Shown: positions 29,007 to 36,711 of the stretch, one piece after another
Layout: the number at the start of each line of letters is the position of its first letter
Position numbering within the stretch: the first letter of the stretch is position 1
From: Gammaproteobacteria bacterium
GTDB lineage: Bacteria > Pseudomonadota > Gammaproteobacteria > Pseudomonadales > Porticoccaceae
DNA: 62,732 nucleotides
NCBI GenBank assembly: GCA_018069465.1
Contig: JAGPUW010000024.1
Location: forward strand, 1-62,732
Direction of reading: 5' to 3'
The notes under the pieces: model-generated
Database searches by the model: none
Seen by the model: the letters and a program-made list of their open reading frames with translations, nothing else
Told to the model about the DNA's origin: nothing
Translations under genes and position numbers: made by a program

Positions 29007-29522
29007 ATGGCGGAATTTAAATTCCAAGTCGACGCCAGCCAAATCATGCTATTTGCCCGATCCGTCGGCGACAAAAACCCGATCTACCATGATAAAGAAT
29101 ATGCCAGCGGCACCGAGGTCGGGGGCATTGTCGCACCGCCGACTTTTGTTCAGGCCAGCGCCCAATACGACCCTAAATTCCCCTTGCGCCCGACCATCGG
29201 CGAAGCCTGGTTTGGCTCTGGTAAAGAGGCGACAGGGCTTAAGCCTAAAGCAAAAGAGAGTGGGGATAAGGAAAAGAAAAGCGGCGACAGCGCGCGCATG
29301 CTCCACGCCGAGCAGCAATATATTTACCACAAACCCATCCGCCCCGGTGATGAACTCACCGTTACCACCAAACGCGGCAAGAGCTGGGAGAAAGAGGGTC
29401 GCCGTGGCGGCACCATGAGCTTTTCCGAAACCATCACCGAATTTCGCGACGCTAGTGGCGACTTAGTGGTCACCGCCACTTCAGTTGGCGTCACTACCGG
29501 CAAAGCGGTTTCACAAGACTAA
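29007..29522 (+). CDS. MaoC-like dehydratase, N-terminal-type subunit
   Basis: A 171-residue single-hotdog protein of the MaoC_dehydrat_N (FAS1-like) type. ASQIMLFARSVGDKNPIYHD and GIVAPPTFVQASAQYDPKFP are the family core. A lysine/glutamate-rich insert at residues ~78-95 (KPKAKESGDKEKKSG) is absent from most relatives. Such proteins pair with a second, catalytic MaoC subunit to form an enoyl-CoA hydratase heterodimer (as ChsH1/ChsH2 or HadA/HadB), and that partner lies 24 bases downstream. GGGAG precedes the ATG. The substrate is probably a bulky acyl-CoA, judging by the neighbouring thiolase and DUF35 genes, but this is inference. Confidence 0.82.
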   Translation: MAEFKFQVDASQIMLFARSVGDKNPIYHDKEYASGTEVGGIVAPPTFVQASAQYDPKFPLRPTIGEAWFGSGKEATGLKPKAKESGDKEKKSGDSARMLHAEQQYIYHKPIRPGDELTVTTKRGKSWEKEGRRGGTMSFSETITEFRDASGDLVVTATSVGVTTGKAVSQD

Positions 29523-29545
29523 TAGCGAAGATTGCGGAGAAAATC

Positions 29546-29968
29546 ATGGCACTGAATGCAAGCACACTGAATATCGGCGACACCCACGAAGAACAGGTCG
29601 CACAAAACCTGTCACGCACCCAAATCGTTCAATACGCTGGCGCATCCGGCGATTACATGCCCCTGCACACCGATGAGCTTTACGCTCGTGAAATTGCCGG
29701 TTACCCCGGCGTCTTCGCCCACGGCATGCTGTCGATGGGCGCCACCGGCACCATGTTAACCAACTGGGTGGGCGATGGCCGACTCACCCAATACAGCGCA
29801 CGTTTTACCCGCCAGGTCTGGCCGGGTGACGACCTGCTCGCCAAAGCCACCATCACCAATATTATTAAAGAAAATGGTGAAACACTGGCAGAAATGGATG
29901 TACTTACCGTCAATCAGGATGGGCAGTCTGTGATTAGCGGCAAGGCGACTGCACGGATTGATGCTTAG
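29546..29968 (+). CDS. MaoC-like enoyl-CoA hydratase, catalytic-type subunit
   Basis: A 140-residue hotdog protein with the R-specific hydratase signature: an aspartate and a histidine in YAGASGDYMPLHTDELYA (D-x4-H) and GVFAHGMLSMGATGTML. These are the catalytic residues that the preceding subunit lacks. The two genes are 24 bases apart and almost certainly make one heteromeric hydratase acting on trans-2-enoyl-CoA. It is the last gene of the set that begins with the amidohydrolase or DUF35 gene. GCGGAG lies just before the ATG. The gene ends at 29968, and a hairpin (30055-30084) sits between it and the secreted VPLP-type protein. Confidence 0.85.
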   Translation: MALNASTLNIGDTHEEQVAQNLSRTQIVQYAGASGDYMPLHTDELYAREIAGYPGVFAHGMLSMGATGTMLTNWVGDGRLTQYSARFTRQVWPGDDLLAKATITNIIKENGETLAEMDVLTVNQDGQSVISGKATARIDA

Positions 29969-30054
29969 GCCAGCGAACAAACGCTGTGGAATTTGCAAGG
30001 AAATACTACTCAATTATTATGTAAAAACGACGAAGGGTGACAAGTCATGACCCA

Positions 30055-30084
30055 GAGGTATGGACTACAAATAGTCTATACCTC
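30055..30084. terminator. 13-bp hairpin after the MaoC genes
   Basis: GAGGTATGGACTA (30055-30067) and TAGTCTATACCTC (30072-30084) pair throughout, with one G-U, around the loop CAAA. It is 86 bases after the end of the hydratase gene, where transcription should stop. There is no strong T-run, so a Rho-assisted stop or a DNA element is possible. Confidence 0.5.
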
Positions 30085-30237
30085 AAAATCTCCTACATAG
30101 AAAAACTGGAAGCTAGTTCCAATTTGACCACCGGCACAAAGCTTGATCAATGAGGGCTGCCACCATAAATACTGCAAAGTATCTCTCTATGGATGACAGT
30201 CCTTATCTCAATGCACCGACTGTAGGCTATAACTATT

Positions 30238-30987
30238 GTGATCAAAAACCTCTTTACTGCCAGCCTGGCACTCATCACCCTTTCTGCCAATGCGACCTTG
30301 ATAGACTTCACTGCTACGGGTGTGGGCAATATACCCAACGGTTGGAATGAGGCGCTGGATCCTAACAACTTCATAAGCGACCCTGCCGCCAATTTTTTCC
30401 AGGTTAAATTTACTGAAGGTCAACTGGGTGAATCAATTACGCGCCTGAGTTTTGATCTGAGAGCAGATGGCGGTACGCAAGCCTATTTCGACCCTAGCGA
30501 CGGAAACACAGCAGCGGATGACAATGACAATAGTGGGGCTAGTGGCAAGGGTTTTGGACCTATCATTGGCGATCAAACGGTTGGGCTTCTCAAAACAGAA
30601 GTCGACTTTAGTTTAGACCATAATTCGCAGATCCATCATATTCTAGACATCACATTTAATCTTGGTGAATTTCTTGTTGGCGATATATTAAGTTTTGGCA
30701 TTGATATCGACATGCTGGGCGGCCAGTTATCCGATATAGGTGGGGGACTTATTGGTGCTCGTGCTGTAGGAGTTTCAGCAATCACCAGCGGTGGCTGCTC
30801 TTCCACAACAACATTTACAAAAGATTCCACCTATAATAAATCCAGTGCTCAACTTTGTAGCCCGCAGTCGACAACAGCCAACGTGCCACTTCCCAGCTCA
30901 AACCTTCTCTTCATTGCCGGCCTACTAGCCCTACAACAATCAAAAAAGCGACTAACTTTAAAAGAAACTATAAACGTTCCCGCTTAG
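30238..30987 (+). CDS. Secreted protein with a VPLP/PEP-CTERM-like sorting signal
   Basis: A 249-residue exported protein. It has a signal peptide (MIKNLFTASLALITLSANA), an Asp/Gly/Ser-rich mature domain predicted to be all-beta, and two cysteines (187, 207). The C-terminal tripartite signal is VPLPSS (216-221), a hydrophobic helix (222-233) and KKR (236-238). This resembles the PEP-CTERM/VPLPA-CTERM tag processed by exosortases, which are linked to exopolysaccharide loci; here the tail runs on for 11 more residues. The GTG start at 30238 fits the signal peptide, but the ribosome-binding site is weak. Its last 20 bases overlap the 3' end of the convergent glycosyltransferase gene. No exosortase is in the window. 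Confidence 0.6.
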   Translation: MIKNLFTASLALITLSANATLIDFTATGVGNIPNGWNEALDPNNFISDPAANFFQVKFTEGQLGESITRLSFDLRADGGTQAYFDPSDGNTAADDNDNSGASGKGFGPIIGDQTVGLLKTEVDFSLDHNSQIHHILDITFNLGEFLVGDILSFGIDIDMLGGQLSDIGGGLIGARAVGVSAITSGGCSSTTTFTKDSTYNKSSAQLCSPQSTTANVPLPSSNLLFIAGLLALQQSKKRLTLKETINVPA

Positions 30988-32275
30988 CAACTTTCGACAC
31001 CTTCCAGGGGTTCCATTGGTCGCTGTAAGATGTACGGTGGAGTGCTTCCATCAAATAGCCATAGGTTCTTACAATCCGAATAAACAGACCTGTATACAGC
31101 GGCATTAAAGGTATTAACAAAATCAGCCATTTATCCTGTGGGCGAGCTGTATTTGAAAAAAGACTCCAGGCTACTAAAAACTCAAGCAGGTTCGCCAGCA
31201 TATAAAGTATAAAATTGATAACAAAAATATACTCGAGCATCGCTGCGTGAAAGATAAATATCTGCCCCATATAAATCCACCATTTAACATCCAGTAACAA
31301 ATTAAAAAAGAGGTTGTCTACAGAGGCAATAAAATTTGCAAACCGAAAGTTTGCCGATGGTTTTAGCAGGTCGCCATGCTTTCTAACACGAAAACGAATC
31401 AAGGATCGATCCCATCGATAGCGCTGTTTAGCCAATTTAAAAGGCGTCACCGGCACATTGGTATAGCAAATAGCATGAGGCTCATGTACCACGCGATAAC
31501 CAAGCTTCCTTATCTTTAAGGTAATATCTCCGTCAAGACCAGGGCCAACATCCCAGCCATGCAATCTATCTAGAACATCCCGTCTAAACATTCCGTGGGC
31601 ACCGGCAACGATCCGTAAAATCCCCAACATCGAGAGAACTGTACGCCCAGTCGAAATCGTCTTCATGTATTCAATCGCTTGCAGGCTGGTTGTTAGACTT
31701 TGATTAACATTGGCTACACGAACATCTCCACCCACTACACCGATACTGTCATCGAGGTAAAAGGGGATTAATATTGTTTCGATTGAATTGCTGGCAAGAA
31801 ATGAATCAGCATCAATATGCAGTATGTATTCGCCACGGGCAAAATTTAGTGCTGTATTGGCAGCGGAGGCTTTGCCACCTCGCACACGGTTACTGACAAA
31901 AGTTGTTATTTCACCTACAGCCTCTAACTTGCGGCAAATTGACTCGGTGTCGTCATCAGAACCATCGTCGACAACGATAATCTCAATATTCTTATAGCTT
32001 TGCTGTGACAACGAACGAGTCAATTTGGCAAGATGGCGACCCTCGTTCTTACCGGGGACAATAACAGAAACGAGAGGACGTTCAGTAAACAAGCGCTTTC
32101 TCGCCGCCATTCGAAGTGGTGCCTTTCTTCTCCAGGCGGGAATATAAGAAATGACCAGAAAGGTATCTAGCAATACATAGCGGCACATATCAACAATAAA
32201 AAAAGGCCAAAAATAGGCGAGTATCTGCCAAAAACTCAGCCCTGAAATAAAGCCAATTAACTCATCAATGAACAT
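30968..32275 (-). CDS. Membrane family-2 glycosyltransferase (polysaccharide synthase-like)
   Basis: A 435-residue processive-type GT2 enzyme: an N-terminal membrane segment (residues 17-45), a cytoplasmic catalytic domain, then three or four C-terminal membrane helices (about 320-400). Catalytic motifs are VVDDGSDDDT (D103/D104), HIDADS (DxD at 155-157), GLDGDITLK (248-250, the TED-like base) and QRYRW (284-288). The Q-x-x-R-W motif marks synthases such as BcsA, PgaC and HasA that polymerise and translocate a glycan. It starts inside the TackOD1 gene (11-base overlap) and is last in a four-gene operon with an adaptor and an outer-membrane duct. The polymer is unknown. G+C is visibly lower than in flanking housekeeping genes. 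Confidence 0.85.
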   Translation of the reverse strand: MFIDELIGFISGLSFWQILAYFWPFFIVDMCRYVLLDTFLVISYIPAWRRKAPLRMAARKRLFTERPLVSVIVPGKNEGRHLAKLTRSLSQQSYKNIEIIVVDDGSDDDTESICRKLEAVGEITTFVSNRVRGGKASAANTALNFARGEYILHIDADSFLASNSIETILIPFYLDDSIGVVGGDVRVANVNQSLTTSLQAIEYMKTISTGRTVLSMLGILRIVAGAHGMFRRDVLDRLHGWDVGPGLDGDITLKIRKLGYRVVHEPHAICYTNVPVTPFKLAKQRYRWDRSLIRFRVRKHGDLLKPSANFRFANFIASVDNLFFNLLLDVKWWIYMGQIFIFHAAMLEYIFVINFILYMLANLLEFLVAWSLFSNTARPQDKWLILLIPLMPLYTGLFIRIVRTYGYLMEALHRTSYSDQWNPWKVSKVAKRERL

Positions 32276-33680
32276 TTTTTTCGAGGAATTCCTCTAATAA
32301 CGCCTCGACCTGTAATTCTTTATTAATTTGTTTGAGTGCCGTAGAAATGGCCGGAGAATAATCTAGATTACTTTCAAATAACGCTGTAATTGCATCTATC
32401 AGTCGCTGAGCGACCAATTGAGCCTCCGGCAATGCGGTCTCGGTGAGTACCATAAAAAAAATCGATTCATTTCTGGCACTAATAACATCTGACTGTCGCA
32501 GAGTCGATTTAAAGATAGCACTGAGCTCAATAAACACCTCCTCAGCACGACGCCCTAAGCGTATTTGGAGCTTCTCAAGATCGTGAAACTGCATCATGAG
32601 CAAGCTACTATTAGAGATTTTGTATCGAGCAATTCGAGCAGTTTCTATTTGTAAAAAATCTGTGAAGGCCTCCGGGCTAAAAAGTTTAAGCTTATTTTGA
32701 AGAATATTAGTAAACAGGCTTTCAAGGCCAAATATAGCGGCATTCTGGCCAATTGCCGTGGCGCTATAGGCATTAATTGTTTTCGAAACCTGATCCTCGG
32801 GCTTACAAGATCGACGACAGGAGAAGCAGGTCGAAGTTATTTCCGGCTCCTGAAAAGAGTGCTCACATTGAGCACAGCGAAAAACGACAGAGGGTTTATC
32901 GTAATCCACACCTATATGATGCAGTGCCATATCGCACTTTGGACACTGTAATTTTCCATTCACTGTAAAATCAGAAAACTCACCAGTATAGGCACATTTA
33001 AAGTGATGGATAAGCTCAGCGGCCTTAATCTCTTCTGCACGACAATGGGGGCAGACTTCCTTAAAATTTAAAAAGGCGCTGTTACAGTTGTTACAAAGGT
33101 GAGTTTTGGTAATAAAACGAGGGGTGAGAAGTGCTCGCTCATCGAGAAAGTCGAGTATTTCAAGAATAGTCCCATCGTTGGTTTCAAGCATAGGCGCTAT
33201 AAGAGGATAATCATATCCACAATAAACCTGAGCGCTCATCACCGGCAACATTTCAGCCTTGCGACTGACTAAAAAACGAAGCACCTTAAAGCTGATATTG
33301 ATATCAGAAAATTCAGTAGCCTTGGGGAGTTTGTCTATCCATTCGTTAATACTACTAAAGCTTGAACAGAGTTCGTTAGCGATAGTTTTATCAAATAATT
33401 GTAAATTACTGCAGGTATCGACACATTGCTGAGAAAGATCGTCAGTATTAATATTTTTATCCGTTAATAACACCACTCCCCGTAAATAGATTGATGGACA
33501 TGGGTGCTGGCGAATAGCTTCAACTAAAGTTTTAACAAGCTCAGGTTCATCCTCATCGATGAGCCAACAGGCTATAGAAGCCATGTCGACCGACTTCAGT
33601 TGTGAAATTTCGATTTTGTCGAACTCACCACTACTGCGGCCTAATGATTGGACAGTTCGTAAATAGACTGGCTGTCTCAC
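32265..33680 (-). CDS. TackOD1-type zinc-ribbon protein with degenerate GGDEF domain
   Basis: A 471-residue soluble protein. Residues 1-130 look like a degenerate receiver-like domain (IACWLIDEDEPELVK...YLRGVVLLT). Residues ~145-298 hold a multi-zinc module with C196/C199, C210/C213, HHFKC (225-229), C246/C249, C269/C272 and C285/C288. The pattern LIHHFKC...CPKCDMALHHIGVDY matches the TackOD1 output domain. Residues ~335-460 fold like a GGDEF domain, but the GGDEF loop reads RNESIFF (403-409), so diguanylate cyclase activity is unlikely; it may bind a nucleotide or a partner. It overlaps the adaptor gene by four bases and the glycosyltransferase gene by eleven. I infer a cytoplasmic regulator of the synthase. 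Confidence 0.75.
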   Translation of the reverse strand: MRQPVYLRTVQSLGRSSGEFDKIEISQLKSVDMASIACWLIDEDEPELVKTLVEAIRQHPCPSIYLRGVVLLTDKNINTDDLSQQCVDTCSNLQLFDKTIANELCSSFSSINEWIDKLPKATEFSDINISFKVLRFLVSRKAEMLPVMSAQVYCGYDYPLIAPMLETNDGTILEILDFLDERALLTPRFITKTHLCNNCNSAFLNFKEVCPHCRAEEIKAAELIHHFKCAYTGEFSDFTVNGKLQCPKCDMALHHIGVDYDKPSVVFRCAQCEHSFQEPEITSTCFSCRRSCKPEDQVSKTINAYSATAIGQNAAIFGLESLFTNILQNKLKLFSPEAFTDFLQIETARIARYKISNSSLLMMQFHDLEKLQIRLGRRAEEVFIELSAIFKSTLRQSDVISARNESIFFMVLTETALPEAQLVAQRLIDAITALFESNLDYSPAISTALKQINKELQVEALLEEFLEKNVH

Positions 33681-34660
33681 TCTTTAAACCCTCTTATTGT
33701 CACTTCCATACGATCATGATCTCGCCATATTTGTTCATCAATATCACTGACCGGCAGTATATGGAGGCGAATATTACTTTCCAGCGATTCGTAACCCTTG
33801 AGCTTTTTTCTTGGGAAAGCTGCCGACGAAGAAAATATATGATTTACAGATCCCTTTGTTTTCAGGCCATCAGGGAAAACAACATCAACCAGCATATCGA
33901 CAGCGATATGACGCCTGTTTTTATTATCGACAAAGGCCTCTATTCGCACTGCAGCATCATTGGCTATTAAGGTTACTAGGGGTTCGCCTCGGGGAGCAAA
34001 CTCATAGACTTTATGGGCTATTGAGTGAACGATGCCCGACAGTGGCGCTCTTATCTGTTGCTCGACGCATCCCGCATCCAATTCAACAGGCAACGAGGGC
34101 TGAGTTTTATTAATTACGGCTTCCTGCAAGGCTATTTCGTTCATAAGAGCCTCTATTTTTAATTTTAAATCAGCCACTTGACGCGCTGATTGCTCATTCT
34201 TTTTTATGCGACTTTTATCTAGCTCAAGGGCTCGTCGCAGGGAAACATCACTAGTCGCCGTCTGCTCAAATAGTATTCTTTTTTTCAACAAATCGACTTC
34301 GATTTTTTTAAGACCAAGATCAAAAGACAGCTTGTCAACTCGCGTTTTATCAACAGGCCTGCAGACAGACGAAGCTTTGATTTTCGTCATCAAAGAACCC
34401 CTCTGCACATCCTCACCTTCTACAACGAAAAGGCTGATAATCTGACCACCCCGCTCAGGGCTGATAATCGTTTTGGCAAGTTCCACCTGCCCCCTGCCCT
34501 GAAACTGGGTAAACCGAGTAAAGCCAATATAAAGAAGATAGCTAACAATTAGAAACAGCACTAAAAAATACAACCAGCGTGTTATTTGAGAAGCTTTATT
34601 TTTATCTGGCTCGCCCTCTGGCAAAGTCGAAATATATGCCTGCCGATTTCTAAGCCTCAT
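33677..34660 (-). CDS. HlyD/Alg44-like periplasmic adaptor of the polysaccharide export system
   Basis: A 327-residue membrane-fusion protein: a short cytoplasmic N-terminus, one membrane helix (ITRWLYFLVLFLIVSYLLYI, about 26-45), the first lipoyl half (GGQIISLFVVEGEDVQRGS), a long coiled coil (about 105-190), the second lipoyl half (IRAPLSGIVHSIAHKVYEFA) and a beta-barrel domain. This is the HlyD plan also used by Alg44 in alginate synthesis. It overlaps the upstream TolC-like gene by four bases (ATGA) and the downstream TackOD1 gene by four, which indicates coupled synthesis of a stoichiometric complex. It should span the periplasm from the synthase to the TolC-like duct. Confidence 0.82.
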   Translation of the reverse strand: MRLRNRQAYISTLPEGEPDKNKASQITRWLYFLVLFLIVSYLLYIGFTRFTQFQGRGQVELAKTIISPERGGQIISLFVVEGEDVQRGSLMTKIKASSVCRPVDKTRVDKLSFDLGLKKIEVDLLKKRILFEQTATSDVSLRRALELDKSRIKKNEQSARQVADLKLKIEALMNEIALQEAVINKTQPSLPVELDAGCVEQQIRAPLSGIVHSIAHKVYEFAPRGEPLVTLIANDAAVRIEAFVDNKNRRHIAVDMLVDVVFPDGLKTKGSVNHIFSSSAAFPRKKLKGYESLESNIRLHILPVSDIDEQIWRDHDRMEVTIRGFKE

Positions 34661-36711
34661 AACTCACGACTCACTTTTTTAATGAATGTTTTATATTGGT
34701 GTAAACCAAAATTTCGTATGCCTGTATGATCTGAAACCTTCTCGAAAGCCCGCTCAATTGCCCATTCATCATCAAAGTCATCAACTCTGAGTACGACGGC
34801 AAGCTTTCCTGTTGGCACTACTGACATTACTGACTGCAGTTTTTCTTCTAGTTTTTTTGGCGAATAGCGGCCATACGCCATCACATAGACGGCATCAACG
34901 AGCCCCTCTATGTCACGGTATATAGATTCAGGCCAATTATGAGGCACTGCAACTGTTAGTTTTTTATCCGGTATTCTTTTTCTAATTGCTCGTAACATAT
35001 TGACATAATTATTGAGGTAGACGCTACGCTGCGCCTTAAAACCTGGCAGGGTGTGAGGCTCAATATCGAGATGCACGACACCTGTTAATCGAGCTGCATC
35101 AAATACCTCGTTGGCTGCCGACTCATGGTCTACGGGAAATATCCAGCTATTCTTGCCGAGAATAACTTCCACTTTAAGGCCTTCTTTTTCGGCCTTATTA
35201 ATAAATTTCTGATATTTCTCCCTGTTTGTCTTTTTACCTATCGATAGCAGCACACGGCGTATACCTTTCGCAGCAAGAAAGTCTGCAAGCTGTTGATTAT
35301 CGACAGCATTAAAAGCCGATGACCAGATATATAAAAACCGATTGCCCGGTCTTGCTCTATATTCAAGGTTCATTAGAGAGGACTCCCTAATGTAAGCACT
35401 CGTAATATCGACATTTGCAATAGAGAAAACAGCAAGTAGGCGCCTATACAACTCGTGCTTTACCTCTATTAATTCAACACTGTTATTGAGCAATTCTTTA
35501 AGCCGTATAATAGCACTTGCAAGCTCTCCATCCTCTAACAAGCGCTTCTCTACAAAGGATCGCCTTGCCCTTTCATAGGACTGGATGTAGCGATATTGTT
35601 GCTTGAGCGCCTTATCACGTTGACGCTGATATTTTTGGAAGCTTTGTTCAAACTCGATACGCTGCAATTGTTTAAGCAAACGTCGCTCTTCATCAATTTC
35701 TCGATAGCGAAAACCGAGTGCCGCTTTACTATCTTTTTCAATAGGAATTGAAAAACGCAAACCGGCTACGAGTTCATTGTCAGAATCATTTGAATCACTG
35801 GCATTAATATCAAACTCATTGCGAACAAAGATACGCAATCGATTTCTAATACTGGCCTTATCTTTGTGCTGCAAAATACTTTTCTTAATCTCACCAATTT
35901 CATCATAGGATTGATTTATTTGCATCACTTCACGAAGAGCTTTTATATCAATATCAAATACGGGGGGGCTTGTTAGATTTACACTATTTTCAGCAAATAG
36001 CAGATTCAAATCTTCAAGCTTTAACAGACTTGTCTGTAGCTCCTCCTCCGCAACAAGAAAGTCGTCCAAATGACTCCAGCCCTTAAAATAGGCCCGCCGC
36101 TCGATGTTATAAACAGGCTCCATCAAATCCACTTTAAGCTGGTATAGCAAAGCCGTTAGCCCACTAAATTGCTTCTCTTGCCGGTACTGCTGACAGAGGT
36201 ATTGTCTGTCAGACTGTTTTAACTCACTTTCAATCTTAGCGAGTTTGGCCTGCTGATAGAGTGATTTTGAACGTTCATTGTTGGCACGATAGCCATCTTT
36301 CAAAATATCCCATGACAACTCGAGATAAGCTCTCCCCTCTTCAGAATTACCCGAAGAATCACTCAAGTCCTGCTGTGCATAATAACCATTAAATGAAAGC
36401 CCAAGCCTTGATTTTCGCCCCATGGCTTCGGCATGCAAGGCTTCAGCCTTCATGCGTTCTGGCAAGCCAAAACCACAATCAGTTGCCACCCAGGCAGTCA
36501 ATTTACTGCTGTCATCGACACCTGAGTTCTGTAGTGTAGTTTCTAACTGTTGATAAATGGTTTCAATGCGCGCCCATAACTGTTGGCTAGTCAGCGGCTC
36601 GCCTTTTGCCAAAGAAGGGTTTAGGGGGTTTTTCGGGATAACTGCCTGGCCGCTTACTGGCACAAGCCAGAAGGCGATAGCAATACAAAAAATTCTCACC
36701 AAGTTACGCAT
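34657..36711 (-). CDS. TolC-like outer-membrane protein fused to a GH18-like TIM barrel
   Basis: A 684-residue protein with a signal peptide (cleavage near SGQA-VIP, residue 23). Residues ~40-445 are helix-rich with coiled-coil stretches and amphipathic strand pairs (RLGLSFNGYYAQQ; LVAGLRFSIPIEKDSK), the two-repeat plan of TolC ducts. Residues ~457-684 form a separate TIM barrel; strands can be placed at 459-465, 487-492, 512-519, 545-551, 586-591, 606-612, 636-643 and 666-672. The fourth strand reads VVHLDIEPH, with D549 and E551 where GH18-like hydrolases keep catalytic acids, and the sixth ends VMAYGR. It is first in the operon. A glycan-trimming or glycan-binding role is inferred. I know no named family with this fusion. 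Confidence 0.78.
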   Translation of the reverse strand: MRNLVRIFCIAIAFWLVPVSGQAVIPKNPLNPSLAKGEPLTSQQLWARIETIYQQLETTLQNSGVDDSSKLTAWVATDCGFGLPERMKAEALHAEAMGRKSRLGLSFNGYYAQQDLSDSSGNSEEGRAYLELSWDILKDGYRANNERSKSLYQQAKLAKIESELKQSDRQYLCQQYRQEKQFSGLTALLYQLKVDLMEPVYNIERRAYFKGWSHLDDFLVAEEELQTSLLKLEDLNLLFAENSVNLTSPPVFDIDIKALREVMQINQSYDEIGEIKKSILQHKDKASIRNRLRIFVRNEFDINASDSNDSDNELVAGLRFSIPIEKDSKAALGFRYREIDEERRLLKQLQRIEFEQSFQKYQRQRDKALKQQYRYIQSYERARRSFVEKRLLEDGELASAIIRLKELLNNSVELIEVKHELYRRLLAVFSIANVDITSAYIRESSLMNLEYRARPGNRFLYIWSSAFNAVDNQQLADFLAAKGIRRVLLSIGKKTNREKYQKFINKAEKEGLKVEVILGKNSWIFPVDHESAANEVFDAARLTGVVHLDIEPHTLPGFKAQRSVYLNNYVNMLRAIRKRIPDKKLTVAVPHNWPESIYRDIEGLVDAVYVMAYGRYSPKKLEEKLQSVMSVVPTGKLAVVLRVDDFDDEWAIERAFEKVSDHTGIRNFGLHQYKTFIKKVSREL

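Noticed and set aside
32265-33680. Active diguanylate cyclase in the exopolysaccharide operon
   Set aside because: The GGDEF signature is replaced by RNESIFF and no other intact GGDEF or EAL domain is visible, so enzyme activity is not claimed.
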